A stretch of 64,000 nucleotides of DNA from Thelephora terrestris. Taxonomy: Eukaryota > Basidiomycota > Agaricomycetes > Thelephorales > Thelephoraceae. The DNA lies in the NCBI GenBank assembly GCA_015956445.1, contig WIUZ02000008.1, positions 682,001 to 746,000 of the forward strand, read 5' to 3'. The position numbers were made by a program, and so were the translations under genes. The notes under the pieces were generated by a model, which worked only from the letters and a program-made list of their open reading frames with translations, was not told the origin of the DNA and searched no databases. Below are positions 12,704 to 20,839 of this stretch, piece after piece. Within the stretch, counting starts at the first letter, position 1. Every line of letters starts with the position of its first letter.

Positions 12704-12713
12704 CCTTATATAC
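12704..12713 (-). promoter_or_regulatory. TATA box of the 11936-12559 gene
   Basis: GTATATAAGG on the minus strand, about 145-155 bp upstream of the ATG at 12559. The match is good; the role is inferred from position. Confidence 0.5.
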
Positions 12714-12861
12714 CCAATCTTCTACAGGAGTCATTATTCTACGACGAGTCAATCAAGAGTTAACATGGTCTGTGCGTAGTTTAGGGTAGGATAGATGAGT
12801 CAGAATGAGGGGACTTAGGACGACAGATGGTAATTACTCATACGGGAACAATAGGGGTACA

Positions 12862-13077
12862 AGTCGATAGAAGCGTTCGGGGATTTCTCGGGTTTCGTGA
12901 TAGCAATAGAAGTGTGGTGGGGATTTCTCGGATTGATGGGGATTTCTCTGGATTGTTGGTAGTAATAGAAGCGTAGTGGGGATTTCCCGTGATCGGTGGG
13001 GATTTCTCTGGATCAATGGTAGTAATAGAAGCGTGGTGGGGATTTCTCGTGATCGATGGGGATTTCTCCGGGTCTGA
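12862..13077. repeat. 60-bp minisatellite, about 3.5 copies
   Basis: A unit of 60 bp (one copy about 59) is repeated about 3.5 times. Each full copy contains AGTAATAGAAGCGT and two GGGGATTTC boxes about 20 bp apart. Copies 12961-13020 and 13021-13080 differ at only a few positions; the left copies are more diverged. The array lies between two divergent genes and could carry binding sites for either, or be a neutral tandem repeat. Confidence 0.85.
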
Positions 13078-13082
13078 TGGGG

Positions 13083-13094
13083 TTGCGATCAGGG
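13083..13094 (+). repeat. left copy of a 12-bp direct repeat flanking the small-gene cluster
   Basis: TTGCGATCAGGG occurs here and at 16863-16874. With a 4-nt gap the similarity extends a further ~13 bp to a shared TCGTTTA word. The two copies bracket the genes from 13273 to 16828. An 11-bp version also occurs near 40614, so chance is possible. Confidence 0.35.
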
Positions 13095-13180
13095 TCAAGG
13101 GTTCGTTTATCCTAATGGGGACGTTTAATGGATAATGGGTTATTGTTTTTCCCCTTTTTGGTCTTCTTTGAGTTAGGATG

Positions 13181-13188
13181 TATTTAAG
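13181..13188 (+). promoter_or_regulatory. TATA-like box of the 13273 gene
   Basis: TATTTAAG lies about 90 bp upstream of the ATG at 13273, in AT-rich sequence just after the minisatellite. Position supports a core promoter. Confidence 0.4.
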
Positions 13189-13272
13189 TCAGGGGGATTA
13201 ATGATCGTTTCCCTCATCGTCTCTTTTCCACTCCCACAATCACCACTACCATCCTCTTCACAAACATCTACC

Positions 13273-14176
13273 ATGTCTGCTTTCATTGCCAACCACGTCG
13301 TTCTCAATGCTGCCGCCACCCCCTTCACTCCATCCTTCGAGACGGATGCTCCCTACAACGTGGAGCAACACCTATATGACTCCCCCGCCAACATCGCTCA
13401 TGACAATCAGATCGCCGTCGACTTTCTCACCACTCACAACGCTCCGGCCGAATTCTGGGAGCAGGCTGGGTACGATGATCCTCGCCTTGCTGAGCCTCAA
13501 GTTGAAGCTATGCACCCTGGAGCCGTCCGTTTGTTGGACGCCATGGAGAGGGATCGGGAGGATCGTATTGCGAAGTTGGAAAAGCGCGTGGACCTCATGT
13601 ACGTCATCATGAATAGTTTGAATGACGACTTCTCTCACTTTGCTTTGGAACATTGGGGACCTTTCCAGGCGGCTCTCTTCCGATATTTCGGACACCAATG
13701 TCGCGGTGCTTACTGCACCGATCCCCCTTGCAAGTCCCCAGTCGTCCCTTCGCCGCCACCAGGATCGGGGCGTTCCTCTCCCTCCATCCCCTCCCTGGAG
13801 TCCTGCCCCAGTTCGCCAGATGGTGGAGAGGTCCCAGAAGAAGAAGACCCGCAAGAGTCCGATGACTCGTTCTGGTCAACGTTGTCGTCCCTCCGACAAG
13901 TCACGTCAGGTACGGATGAAGTTGAAGGTGGAAGTGGCGGGTCTCCAAGACCGGTATGGGTTCGCATTAGTGAGCGGGGCCTTGTCGAGCGTGCAGCGAG
14001 AGATGCACGATAGCTTATCTCATGATGTGTTGGGGTGCAAGGAGTGTTGGCAGGATCCGTCGACGCGAGAGTATTCGTATTGTCCCGAGAGCGTGTATAA
14101 CGCTCATCATTTTGCTCATCGCTGCCCGTATTGGCAGGACTGTACTTGCGACGTGGATCCGTTCGTCCTTGTTTAA
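13273..14176 (+). CDS. unknown protein with helical N half and Cys/His-rich C terminus
   Basis: Model: exons 13273-13909 and 13971-14176, with a 61-nt intron (GTACGG...TTAG) that restores frame exactly. About 280 aa. The ATG at 13273 has a CTACCATGTCTGC context; an upstream in-frame ATG at 13201 is less likely. Residues ~95-140 form a charged helix with coiled-coil character. A cysteine group (CRGAYCTDPPC) follows, then a Pro/Ser/Glu-rich linker. The second exon encodes CKEC, CPE, HH, H and CPYWQDCTC, which looks like a zinc-binding module. Without splicing the ORF would end at 14013 and lose this module, so the spliced form is preferred. The family is not recognised. It may belong functionally with the divergent 11936 gene or the downstream paralogs, by neighbourhood only. 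Confidence 0.55.
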
Positions 14177-14467
14177 CCTTGTTGTCTTTTTTAATTCCTT
14201 TTGTATTTGTGTATTTACGAATAAGACCAATGTCTTGAACTATCTGTGTGATCTTGGCTACTATGTCACGCGTTCGTGACACCTCCTCTCCTTTCACCTT
14301 CACCAATCCTTGTCAACACATAGTCGTGTTGGCACTCTCGCGTATATTGAAAGCAACAATTCCATTGGTACGTTACCAGACATTCCAATCATTACCCCCT
14401 CATTCAACCTCCGTCGTTTCAACAGACAAACAGACCCTCCTTCCCCCACTTCAAGTTTTTTCCTACC

Positions 14468-14755
14468 ATGTTCCCCAAGACCCTCCGTCGTTCCCAATCA
14501 ACCCTTGCCTTCCCCACCAACGCCGACTTCAAAACGGAAAAAGAACTCCTCAAATACTACTACAAAAGTAAGGACGCCCGCCTCGCCCTACTCCAGGCTG
14601 TCCAACAAGAGCAAGGCAACACGGAGGCCATCGTTTATTTTAACCACCATCTCCTCTATTCTCCCATCACAATCTACCCCGATACGACCGAAGACTATGT
14701 AAAGGAACTATTCGAATACCAACTGTCTATACTTGAACCTTGGTTATATATCTAG
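14468..14755 (+). CDS. small unknown protein, copy A of a four-gene tandem family
   Basis: A single-exon ORF of 95 aa. The ATG at 14468 follows CCTACC. From residue ~22 it aligns with the downstream copies: LLKYYYKSKDARLALLQ matches the EYL-x4-SAR-x-L helix of copies B and C, and IVYFNHHLLYSPITI matches their YIVHPL-x3-PL strand region, followed by an acidic patch and a closing helix. It lacks the DPxTHQW N-terminal piece, which may sit in an unrecognised upstream exon or be absent. No signal peptide or membrane segment is visible. The function is unknown. Confidence 0.5.
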   Translation: MFPKTLRRSQSTLAFPTNADFKTEKELLKYYYKSKDARLALLQAVQQEQGNTEAIVYFNHHLLYSPITIYPDTTEDYVKELFEYQLSILEPWLYI

Positions 14756-15015
14756 ATGTATAGTCGGTAACCCTCCTCTATCTAGATACAAAACTGCTCC
14801 CCCATTAAATCTATGCGTATATCCCACCATGTTAACGCCACCAAAAGAACGATCAAATTAAAATGGAGAAACGATGAGTTGTCATCATGATGACTCAATA
14901 TATCGGCCAACCCAGAACGCCACGTCACAACAAACAACCTCTCACGATTTTCGTCTTTGTGGCCACCTTTCATATTCCAACTCAGCGCACCCAGAAAACC
15001 TACACATCGGAAATC

Positions 15016-15451
15016 ATGGGAGTAAAATTGGTTTACTACATTCAAGATCCCAAAACACATCAATGGGAACTAGCGTAAGCTCTACGCTATGCACAACATT
15101 TTGACACTCTGACCTCAAATCGGCCCCAGTATCAACCCTACCCCACCAAGCTCAGACGAGTACAACCGATACGACACCGTACCTCTCATCGATTACATGG
15201 GACAGGGCTGGAAGACTGACGTCGAAGCCCTGGAGTACTTAAAGACCAAGAAGAGCGCCCGAAAACTGATCTCACGTCAAGCTTGGACCTACATGTATCA
15301 AGGAGCAGGAGTAATGTACATCGTCCACCCCCTTTTCGAGGTACCCCTAGTCCTTGGCCCCCATGACAGCGAGGAAAGTATATTACGCAAGGTTACTATA
15401 CGGCTGGATACTTTAAAGAGGGTAGCAGACAAGTACCCTGGGAACGTTTAA
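15016..15451 (+). CDS. small unknown protein, copy B of a four-gene tandem family
   Basis: Model: exons 15016-15074 and 15130-15451, with a 55-nt intron (GTAAGC...CCCCAG); 126 aa. The N terminus reads VYYIQDPKTHQW, with the intron just after. The second exon gives DYMGQGW, then an amphipathic helix (LEYLKTKKSARKL), the strand motif YIVHPLFEVPLVL, an acidic DSEES turn and a final helix. Copy C shares all of these blocks and has its intron at the same place and phase (phase 2), which is strong evidence for both the model and common descent. The role is unknown. Confidence 0.6.
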
Positions 15452-15854
15452 TTACCCTATGTACGGTAGTCCCTACTTCGCCACCCCCTATATTTACGAT
15501 GCCCATTATTCCCTTCCCCTTCGTTCGTTCAATCAAGGAATAAACGGACTTTTAATCATTCATACATTTCATCATCTCATCATGGGACTTCCAATGATGA
15601 CACCCTTCTCCAGTTCACCAGCCATCAAACTTTATTTTTAGTATATCACAACATTTCGATCGAGACCCTGGTGCCTCCTTCTTTTCGGCACCGGATCATT
15701 ACTTATTACATATATGGCTTCCTTCTTCCCCACGTTTAATATTTGTCATTCGCATTGCTTCACCAGCATGTTCCTCTCGCTTTCCTTTCTCTTTCTCCCT
15801 GCCCCTGGTTCTTATTCCCCCCCCCAGAACACTGCTTACTCTACGGTGTACCCC

Positions 15855-16274
15855 ATGGACACGCAACACTGCTTCATTTTAGACCCCTGCACCCACCAAT
15901 GGAGAAGCACGTATGCTCTTTTTCTTACGTATTTTTTATCAAGGTTTTGACGCGCACTCAGCCTTTCCTGGGAAACGCCCTGGAAGGTACACCACCACCC
16001 CTATTTCTATGAAGAAATCCTTGTAGTCGACTACATGGGATTAAACTGGGCAACCCCCGAAGACGTCCTCGAATACCTCCAGCAAAACCAGAGCGCCAGG
16101 CGCCTCCTCCGTAAAATATCCGAAGACATCCTGCTCACAGGATGGGACACTACCTACATTGTCCACCCCCTCCTTAACCCACCATTACGCCTTGATATCT
16201 ACCTCAGTGATGATGAGTTCATAGATTTAATTAACGATAGGCTAGCCACCGAACAACGAGTCCGCGCTGGTTAG
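15855..16274 (+). CDS. small unknown protein, copy C of a four-gene tandem family
   Basis: Model: exons 15855-15910 and 15962-16274, with a 51-nt intron (GTATGC...CTCAG); 122 aa. The N terminus reads FILDPCTHQW, matching copy B. Exon 2 has VDYMGLNW, DVLEYLQQNQSARRLL, YIVHPLLNPPLRL and an acidic SDDE turn, each aligned with copy B. Both the intron position and phase 2 are conserved. The first exon has few residues upstream of the shared motif, so the ATG at 15855 is the natural start. Confidence 0.6.
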
Positions 16275-16507
16275 GAATTATGCACATGTACTTCGCCTCA
16301 CCTAACCCACCATGTTGATGACATCGTGAGAAAAAGCTCACCCAAATAAGGAAAGACGGACACACCAACTGTTATAACCCAAATCGGCATCTCAACATGA
16401 TTGGACCCACAGACACAAACAAATTGACGTGATTGCAACCGAGTCTGCCAGCACATCGCCTTCAACAGCAAAACCATCTCACTATCACACCCTACCTCCC
16501 CTTCAGT

Positions 16508-16828
16508 ATGCGAGTCATCATGTACTACGTCATCCCTCAAGGACTGGATACGTATTGGACAACCGCCCTCGAACTCTACTGCTATCTGTATAGCAACAAA
16601 AGCGAACGAACCCGCTTACAAACCATGATCAATCAGCTAGGAGGCCAACACGGCCAACAATTCATTATCTACCACCGCTGCGACCCCTTTTCCATACGCC
16701 TCACAGTTGGGCAAACCGACGAATCATTCCTACAGCACATTGAATGTCTCCTCCAAGGCGTGGGGTTTGTAATCCCTCAAGACTATTCCATTCAAGGTAT
16801 TTCAGCTACCTTATGTGCATTATCATAA
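16508..16828 (+). CDS. small unknown protein, copy D of a four-gene tandem family
   Basis: A single-exon ORF of 106 aa from the ATG at 16508; the frame is open upstream to 16433. MYYVIPQGLDTYW corresponds to the YYIQDPKTHQW start of copy B. The segment encoded around the B/C intron is missing. Then come YCYLYSNKSERTRLQ, FIIYHRCDPFSIRL and a TDESFLQHIE tail, in the same order as in B and C. It is the most diverged copy together with A. It ends 35 bp before one copy of a 12-bp direct repeat and ~145 bp before the phased GAA array. Confidence 0.5.
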   Translation: MRVIMYYVIPQGLDTYWTTALELYCYLYSNKSERTRLQTMINQLGGQHGQQFIIYHRCDPFSIRLTVGQTDESFLQHIECLLQGVGFVIPQDYSIQGISATLCALS

Positions 16829-16862
16829 ATAAGTCATTATTGTTCTAGACTAGTTGGGATGA

Positions 16863-16874
16863 TTGCGATCAGGG
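16863..16874 (+). repeat. right copy of the 12-bp direct repeat
   Basis: TTGCGATCAGGG, identical to 13083-13094. The 15-mer AAAAGTTCCCCGCGG follows at 16885-16899 and is shared with the spacer of the gypsy element (7680-7694). Confidence 0.35.
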
Positions 16875-16973
16875 ACGATCGTTTAAAAGTTCCCCGCGGA
16901 TGTCGGACATGAGAACAACCATGTCATTATTTATGATAATTCACCACAACAAGATTAGATTAGATAAGGACAA

Positions 16974-17076
16974 GAAACTCATGGAATGTTACAGAATGTT
17001 ACAGAAAGTTCAGGAACATCCTAGAATGCGCTGGAACATCCTGGAACTTGCCGGAATGTTCTAGAAGGTGACGGAA
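16974..17076 (+). promoter_or_regulatory. phased heat-shock-element-like array (11 GAA in 10-bp register)
   Basis: GAA triplets start at 16974, 16984, 16994, 17004, 17014, 17024, 17034, 17044, 17054, 17064 and 17074, exactly 10 bp apart. Several have TTC or a near match 5 bp later, giving the alternating GAAnnTTC pattern bound by heat-shock factor. GAATGTTCTAGAA (17054-17066) is a perfect three-unit element. The array lies about 130-240 bp upstream of a TATA box. Binding by HSF is inferred from the motif. Confidence 0.75.
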
Positions 17077-17142
17077 CGTCACACCCCATGTGACACCGGT
17101 CACGCTTTTGTGACAGTTTGTCACATTTGTGACATCTGTCAC
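17068..17142 (+). promoter_or_regulatory. eight alternating GTGAC/GTCAC boxes
   Basis: GTGAC occurs at 17068, 17090, 17110 and 17129, and its inverse GTCAC at 17078, 17099, 17120 and 17138. They strictly alternate with 9-12 bp steps, about one helical turn, and continue directly from the GAA array. TGTGACA/TGTCACA cores resemble TGACA sites of TALE-type homeodomain proteins, but the true binder is unknown. Confidence 0.65.
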
Positions 17143-17178
17143 TCCATTAATTACCATAGAATACAGTAGAAGGCCATA

Positions 17179-17217
17179 GAACATTCTAGAATAATCTCAC
17201 ATGAAAAAGTATATAAA
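17179..17217 (+). promoter_or_regulatory. second perfect heat-shock element and TATA box
   Basis: GAACATTCTAGAA (17179-17191) fits GAAnnTTCnnGAA exactly. TATATAAA (17210-17217) begins 19 bp later. A pyrimidine-rich stretch at about 17260-17285 could be the initiator. Together with the upstream arrays this looks like a strong inducible promoter reading rightwards. Confidence 0.7.
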
Positions 17218-18300
17218 GAACTCACCCCCAGTTCTAAGGAGAGGCAACTCACCCATAACCTTTTACCCCTCTCTCTCTCTACCCAACAGCTGTTGGCCAC
17301 TGGCCAGTAGTTGCCCCCTCTATCCCCTCTTCTCTCTATAACTCACCCTCTTTTTACTCTACCCCTTTTCACCAAGACCCCTACTTTGCCTCACCTCCTT
17401 AGGCCTGAGTGGTTGAGTGATTTTCAGTAATCACATACCATTTTGAGCCCCACCTCTGTGTGAATAAGTTCTAAGTTTGGACTTCTGAATAAGCTTAGTA
17501 CACTTGACTCTGTGACATAGCAATATCCTTATCTCTGTTAGTGCTGAAGGCAGACCCTTCAGGCAGAGAGTATTCTACCTCAGACTAGTGACTGACTAGG
17601 TGACAGACAGATTTAGTAATAGTACCACATTGGTATCCGACGTATCAGTATCTCAGACATATCAAGAAGTTTATCTTATCAAGACAGGTTCTCAAGTTTC
17701 AGCAGTATCAAGTTATCAGACGTATCTCAGCAGCATTTGGACGTACCTCAGCAGTATATTGACAGATCATCAAAACTACTCAGACATATCAGCACAGCCT
17801 CAGAAGTATTAGCACAGCCACCCCCTTAACACAGCCACAGCACAGCCACTTACACAGCCACAGTGCACAGCATTCTACACAGCCTTCTTCACAGCCTCAT
17901 ACACAGCCTCGATCGTATCAGTTTCACACATCATTATCTCCATTCCCGATCATCAGCGTAGATCAGGAACTCCATTCTTATCAAGATCAGCAACCCCCTT
18001 TACATTCTTACTAGGTGTTTGGACCAGGGAATATACGTGCAGTAGTGATAAAGGTTACTGAACCCCTCTGAACACATCTGAAGGACCTACAACCTCCTTC
18101 AGCGAACTCATCAGGACAAGGAGCCGGAAAGTACGAAACCCCGCCCACCCTGTGGAGTTGATAGTCGGGATAACTAACTTCTCAACCAGCCTACTTAGTT
18201 GTTAACGCTTAGCTTCTAAGTAAACCAAGAAGGACTAGTAAGAGTTCTTATAGACCTCTTCACTACAACCTCAGCTAACTCGACAGCGCTCCATCCTATT
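17218..18300 (+). other. ORF-free leader-like region, possible LTR R-U5 or non-coding transcript
   Basis: Downstream of the TATA box there is about 1 kb with no ORF longer than ~70 codons. It is pyrimidine-rich at first, then has many GTATC/CAGTATC words (17600-17790) and a CACAGCC repeat (17792-17909). The promoter-plus-leader layout resembles a solo LTR of a retrotransposon, but no second copy or clear TG...CA ends were found. Confidence 0.4.
17792..17909 (+). repeat. CACAGCC short-word repeat
   Basis: About ten copies of ACACAGCC or close variants at irregular 8-20 bp spacing. Low complexity on the G/C-skewed strand; no coding sense seen. Confidence 0.7.
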
Positions 18301-19231
18301 GAAGTCCAGTCAGCCATGTTCCCCTCCTCCTAGTCTGAAGCTTTTGCTCTAGTCCCCTCGTCGTCCCCAGTGTCTTCTTGCTTTCCTCAGTGTCTTCCCC
18401 TAGTGTTCTCTGCTCCCCTCGTCGAATTTTCCCTTCGGAACCCCTCGGAACTCTTTCGGAACTCTCATGATCTCTCTGTTCTTCTTGCTTTGTCTCTAGC
18501 TCTCTTCTGGTATCTTCACCTTTGCGCTTTCTTCACAACTGTTCCCCAGTCGCTGCTTGGAGTTCCTTGACACTGTACAACCTAGGACCCACCTTCACAG
18601 GAACTCTCTGGGCCTTGATCCTCTGCCACCACGGAGGCCCCCAAGCAGATCCCCTGTTCATCGGGAGTCTCGTTTTCCCGGTTTTCTTCCTCTCCCGCTT
18701 TCTCATGGGATCTGGACGAGCACAAGACGTAGTTACGCATGAAGGCATGAGTGTGTGATTTTGTGCAGAACGAAATGGGTCCATGATGCAGTGAGTATTG
18801 AACGTGTTGAGACGAGTGTGAAGGGAGAAGAAAAGTTGTCGCTCCCAGAAAGTTCACCTTTGCTGACCACTGATCTTGGTGATGTGATCATTGTCCGGAG
18901 TAAATGCGCGTGGCACCAGAACATCCCATACGAGGCAAATATAGCTCTGAGGATGAAATATAGCAAAAATCAAATACTAGAAAAATGCTGCCTTTGCGTC
19001 GGCAGAAACCTTGCTTGGTAGGCCAGCTACCTATACAAAGGTGAGTAGTAGTTAAAATGTGCCACAAAAACACAAATGCTTGCGATAGAAAGTGTGAAAA
19101 AGAAATATAACACTGACCGTTGGCGTTGTCAAGCCTGAGGAACCACCCGGTTGAATGAATACCCCGGGCCGGGTATGTTTATGCCGAAACAATGCCAGCT
19201 CATGCGCCGACGCCTGCCAAGTGACATTTGT

Positions 19232-19313
19232 ACCGTCAAAATGTGGGGATTTCCGGCGACACGGCGCTTATAATTTCGGGGGTCACAGACACCCCGCAAG
19301 CAAGGTAATTGTA
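19232..19313 (+). repeat. degenerate ~85-bp repeat, copy 1
   Basis: Shares ACCGTCAAA-type start, GGCGCTTATAATTT, a run of G, and GCAAGCAAGGTAATT with 19516-19598, in the same order and spacing. The pair is offset by about 285 bp. Confidence 0.6.
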
Positions 19314-19515
19314 TACACATGTATTGATATCTATGTTTCCAGGCGGTCCAACTCATTAAATCCTTAAGGCCTTATCTCTCAAGGCCCTTCAAGTTAATCA
19401 CCCAGGGGCCAGTAGTGCGCCGGCGCCGCTCACTCTGACACTCAGTTTGGCCAGTTGCTCACGTGCCTACCCGTCGGACCAGTTGGTGATCGGACCTGAA
19501 TACATGTTAACATCT

Positions 19516-19598
19516 CGACGGTCAAATTGTTCAGTAATACGGAGGTGGCGCTTATAATTTAGGGGGGTCGAAGAAACCTTGCAAGCAAGGTAATTCTA
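19516..19598 (+). repeat. degenerate ~85-bp repeat, copy 2
   Basis: Matches 19232-19313 in GGCGCTTATAATTT and GCAAGCAAGGTAATT, with substitutions and small gaps elsewhere. It may be a tandem duplication of a longer decayed unit or two ends of one small element. Confidence 0.6.
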
Positions 19599-20134
19599 TT
19601 CCAGCGGTAGAGATATGGCTGAGTTACTGGGCCGTCGTTGCCAGCACGAGCCGACAAAAGAACCGCAAACGTCAGTGGTCACCGGTCAATTAGAGTCTCA
19701 ACGCCATGCCTAGCGTCGTTTCAAGAATACAAGTCGAAGTTTCCTCTACGGAGCAAACCCAGTTTCCTCCACTTAAGAATGAATTAATGATTCATCAGGT
19801 TAGAACGTCGGGTCCGTGAGTGAGAGGGAATCCGGATGATATGTTGTAATACGAGTTCGCGCTCTGGTGGAACTGATCCGGTTGATCTACTACTAGTAGT
19901 CGACTAGTAGCTAGCGCAAATCCATCGCTGCCGTCGCCCAGTTGATGTGCGCCACGGGAGCTCTTCTCCTCTTGAACACCCTCCAGTGGCATTAGGTGAA
20001 TCCTTTGCGAAGTTGTCAGAAAGACCGAGCGGTTTCTCAAAAGTGAGCCCAGTTCCCAATGGCTCCATCCCCGTACCCTCGCCCCCAAAACCTTTTCCCA
20101 ACGCGACTGGGTATCTTCTTGAGGGTTTCTTCAC

Positions 20135-20830
20135 ATGTTTCCTCAATCCCTTGCGATCTTGTTGGGTCTCGCTACCCTCGTGTCCGCCAGCTCGTTTCCC
20201 GTTGTGATGCAAACGAACCCTGCCGTCGGCGACTGGTGTGCTGGGTTGGGAGGTGGCGTCAGTGCTACCCTTGATAAAAATTCTTTACTCTCTCTCCGCG
20301 TGGAACCCTTCTGGCAACAACCATAACGCCACCAGTGTTCCTCTGGTCTTATCCATCACCGGTTCCACGGCGGGTTCTTCAACTCACACCTGTGCCGTGA
20401 GTGTGCAGGGAAGGCGGATTCAGACCCAAAACTGATATGCCGCAGACATGGGACTCATCACCCCACAACGATTGGCCGACTTTTTACGATGACGAATTGG
20501 GGAATTGAGGCAAACGGACCTGGGAGGAGTGTTGCTGTATCTGCCACGGGTGGATCACCCGTCGTCTTTCTCACAAGGAACGCCCCTCCTCAGGAGTTCC
20601 TGCCGAAATGTTTTGTGCTGTTGTGGGTGGCTCACCAAATGTTATGAGGGCGCCCCTGATCGTTAACTTTTCCCAGCCCAGCAACGACACATCTGGCAGA
20701 AATCCTGTAAGTGCGAACTGCCCGTTCTTCTATTCCACCTTCTTCAACTAATCACTGCGACTCTAGTATCCTCATCTCGCCGTTCATGGACACCATGACA
20801 AGTGGTTCCTCTGCGCGAAGGTTTACCGAC
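20135..20830 (+). pseudogene. broken gene for a small secreted protein
   Basis: The ATG at 20135 opens a typical secretion signal (MFPQSLAILLGLATLVSAS) followed by a mature start with GDWCAGLGGG. After about residue 48 the protein-like sequence continues in another frame: YSLSAWNPSGNNHNATSVPL, with Asn-glycosylation sites, then GSTAGSSTHTCAV. Past a possible intron (donor GTGAGT near 20398) further protein-like pieces appear in changing frames, such as VSATGGSPVVFLTRNAPP and NFSQPSNDTSGRN. This is the pattern of a decayed secreted fungal protein. Missed introns could explain part of the frame changes. The family is not identified. Confidence 0.45.
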
Positions 20831-20839
20831 CAGATTTGA

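Larger units (their letters stand above)
18301..20134. other. no intact gene; decayed sequence
   Basis: Several short ORFs on both strands (for example 18533-18784 minus, 18755-19021 plus) show no recognisable motif and overlap one another. The stretch holds a duplicated segment near 19232 and 19516. It reads as decayed or repeat-derived DNA. Confidence 0.45.

Noticed and set aside
12862-13077. CRISPR-like array
   Set aside because: The whole 60-bp unit is repeated without unique spacers and the genome is eukaryotic; it is a minisatellite.
16974-17142. Simple satellite repeat
   Set aside because: Only the GAA and GTGAC/GTCAC cores recur at helical spacing while bases between them vary freely, which fits binding sites better than tandem copying.
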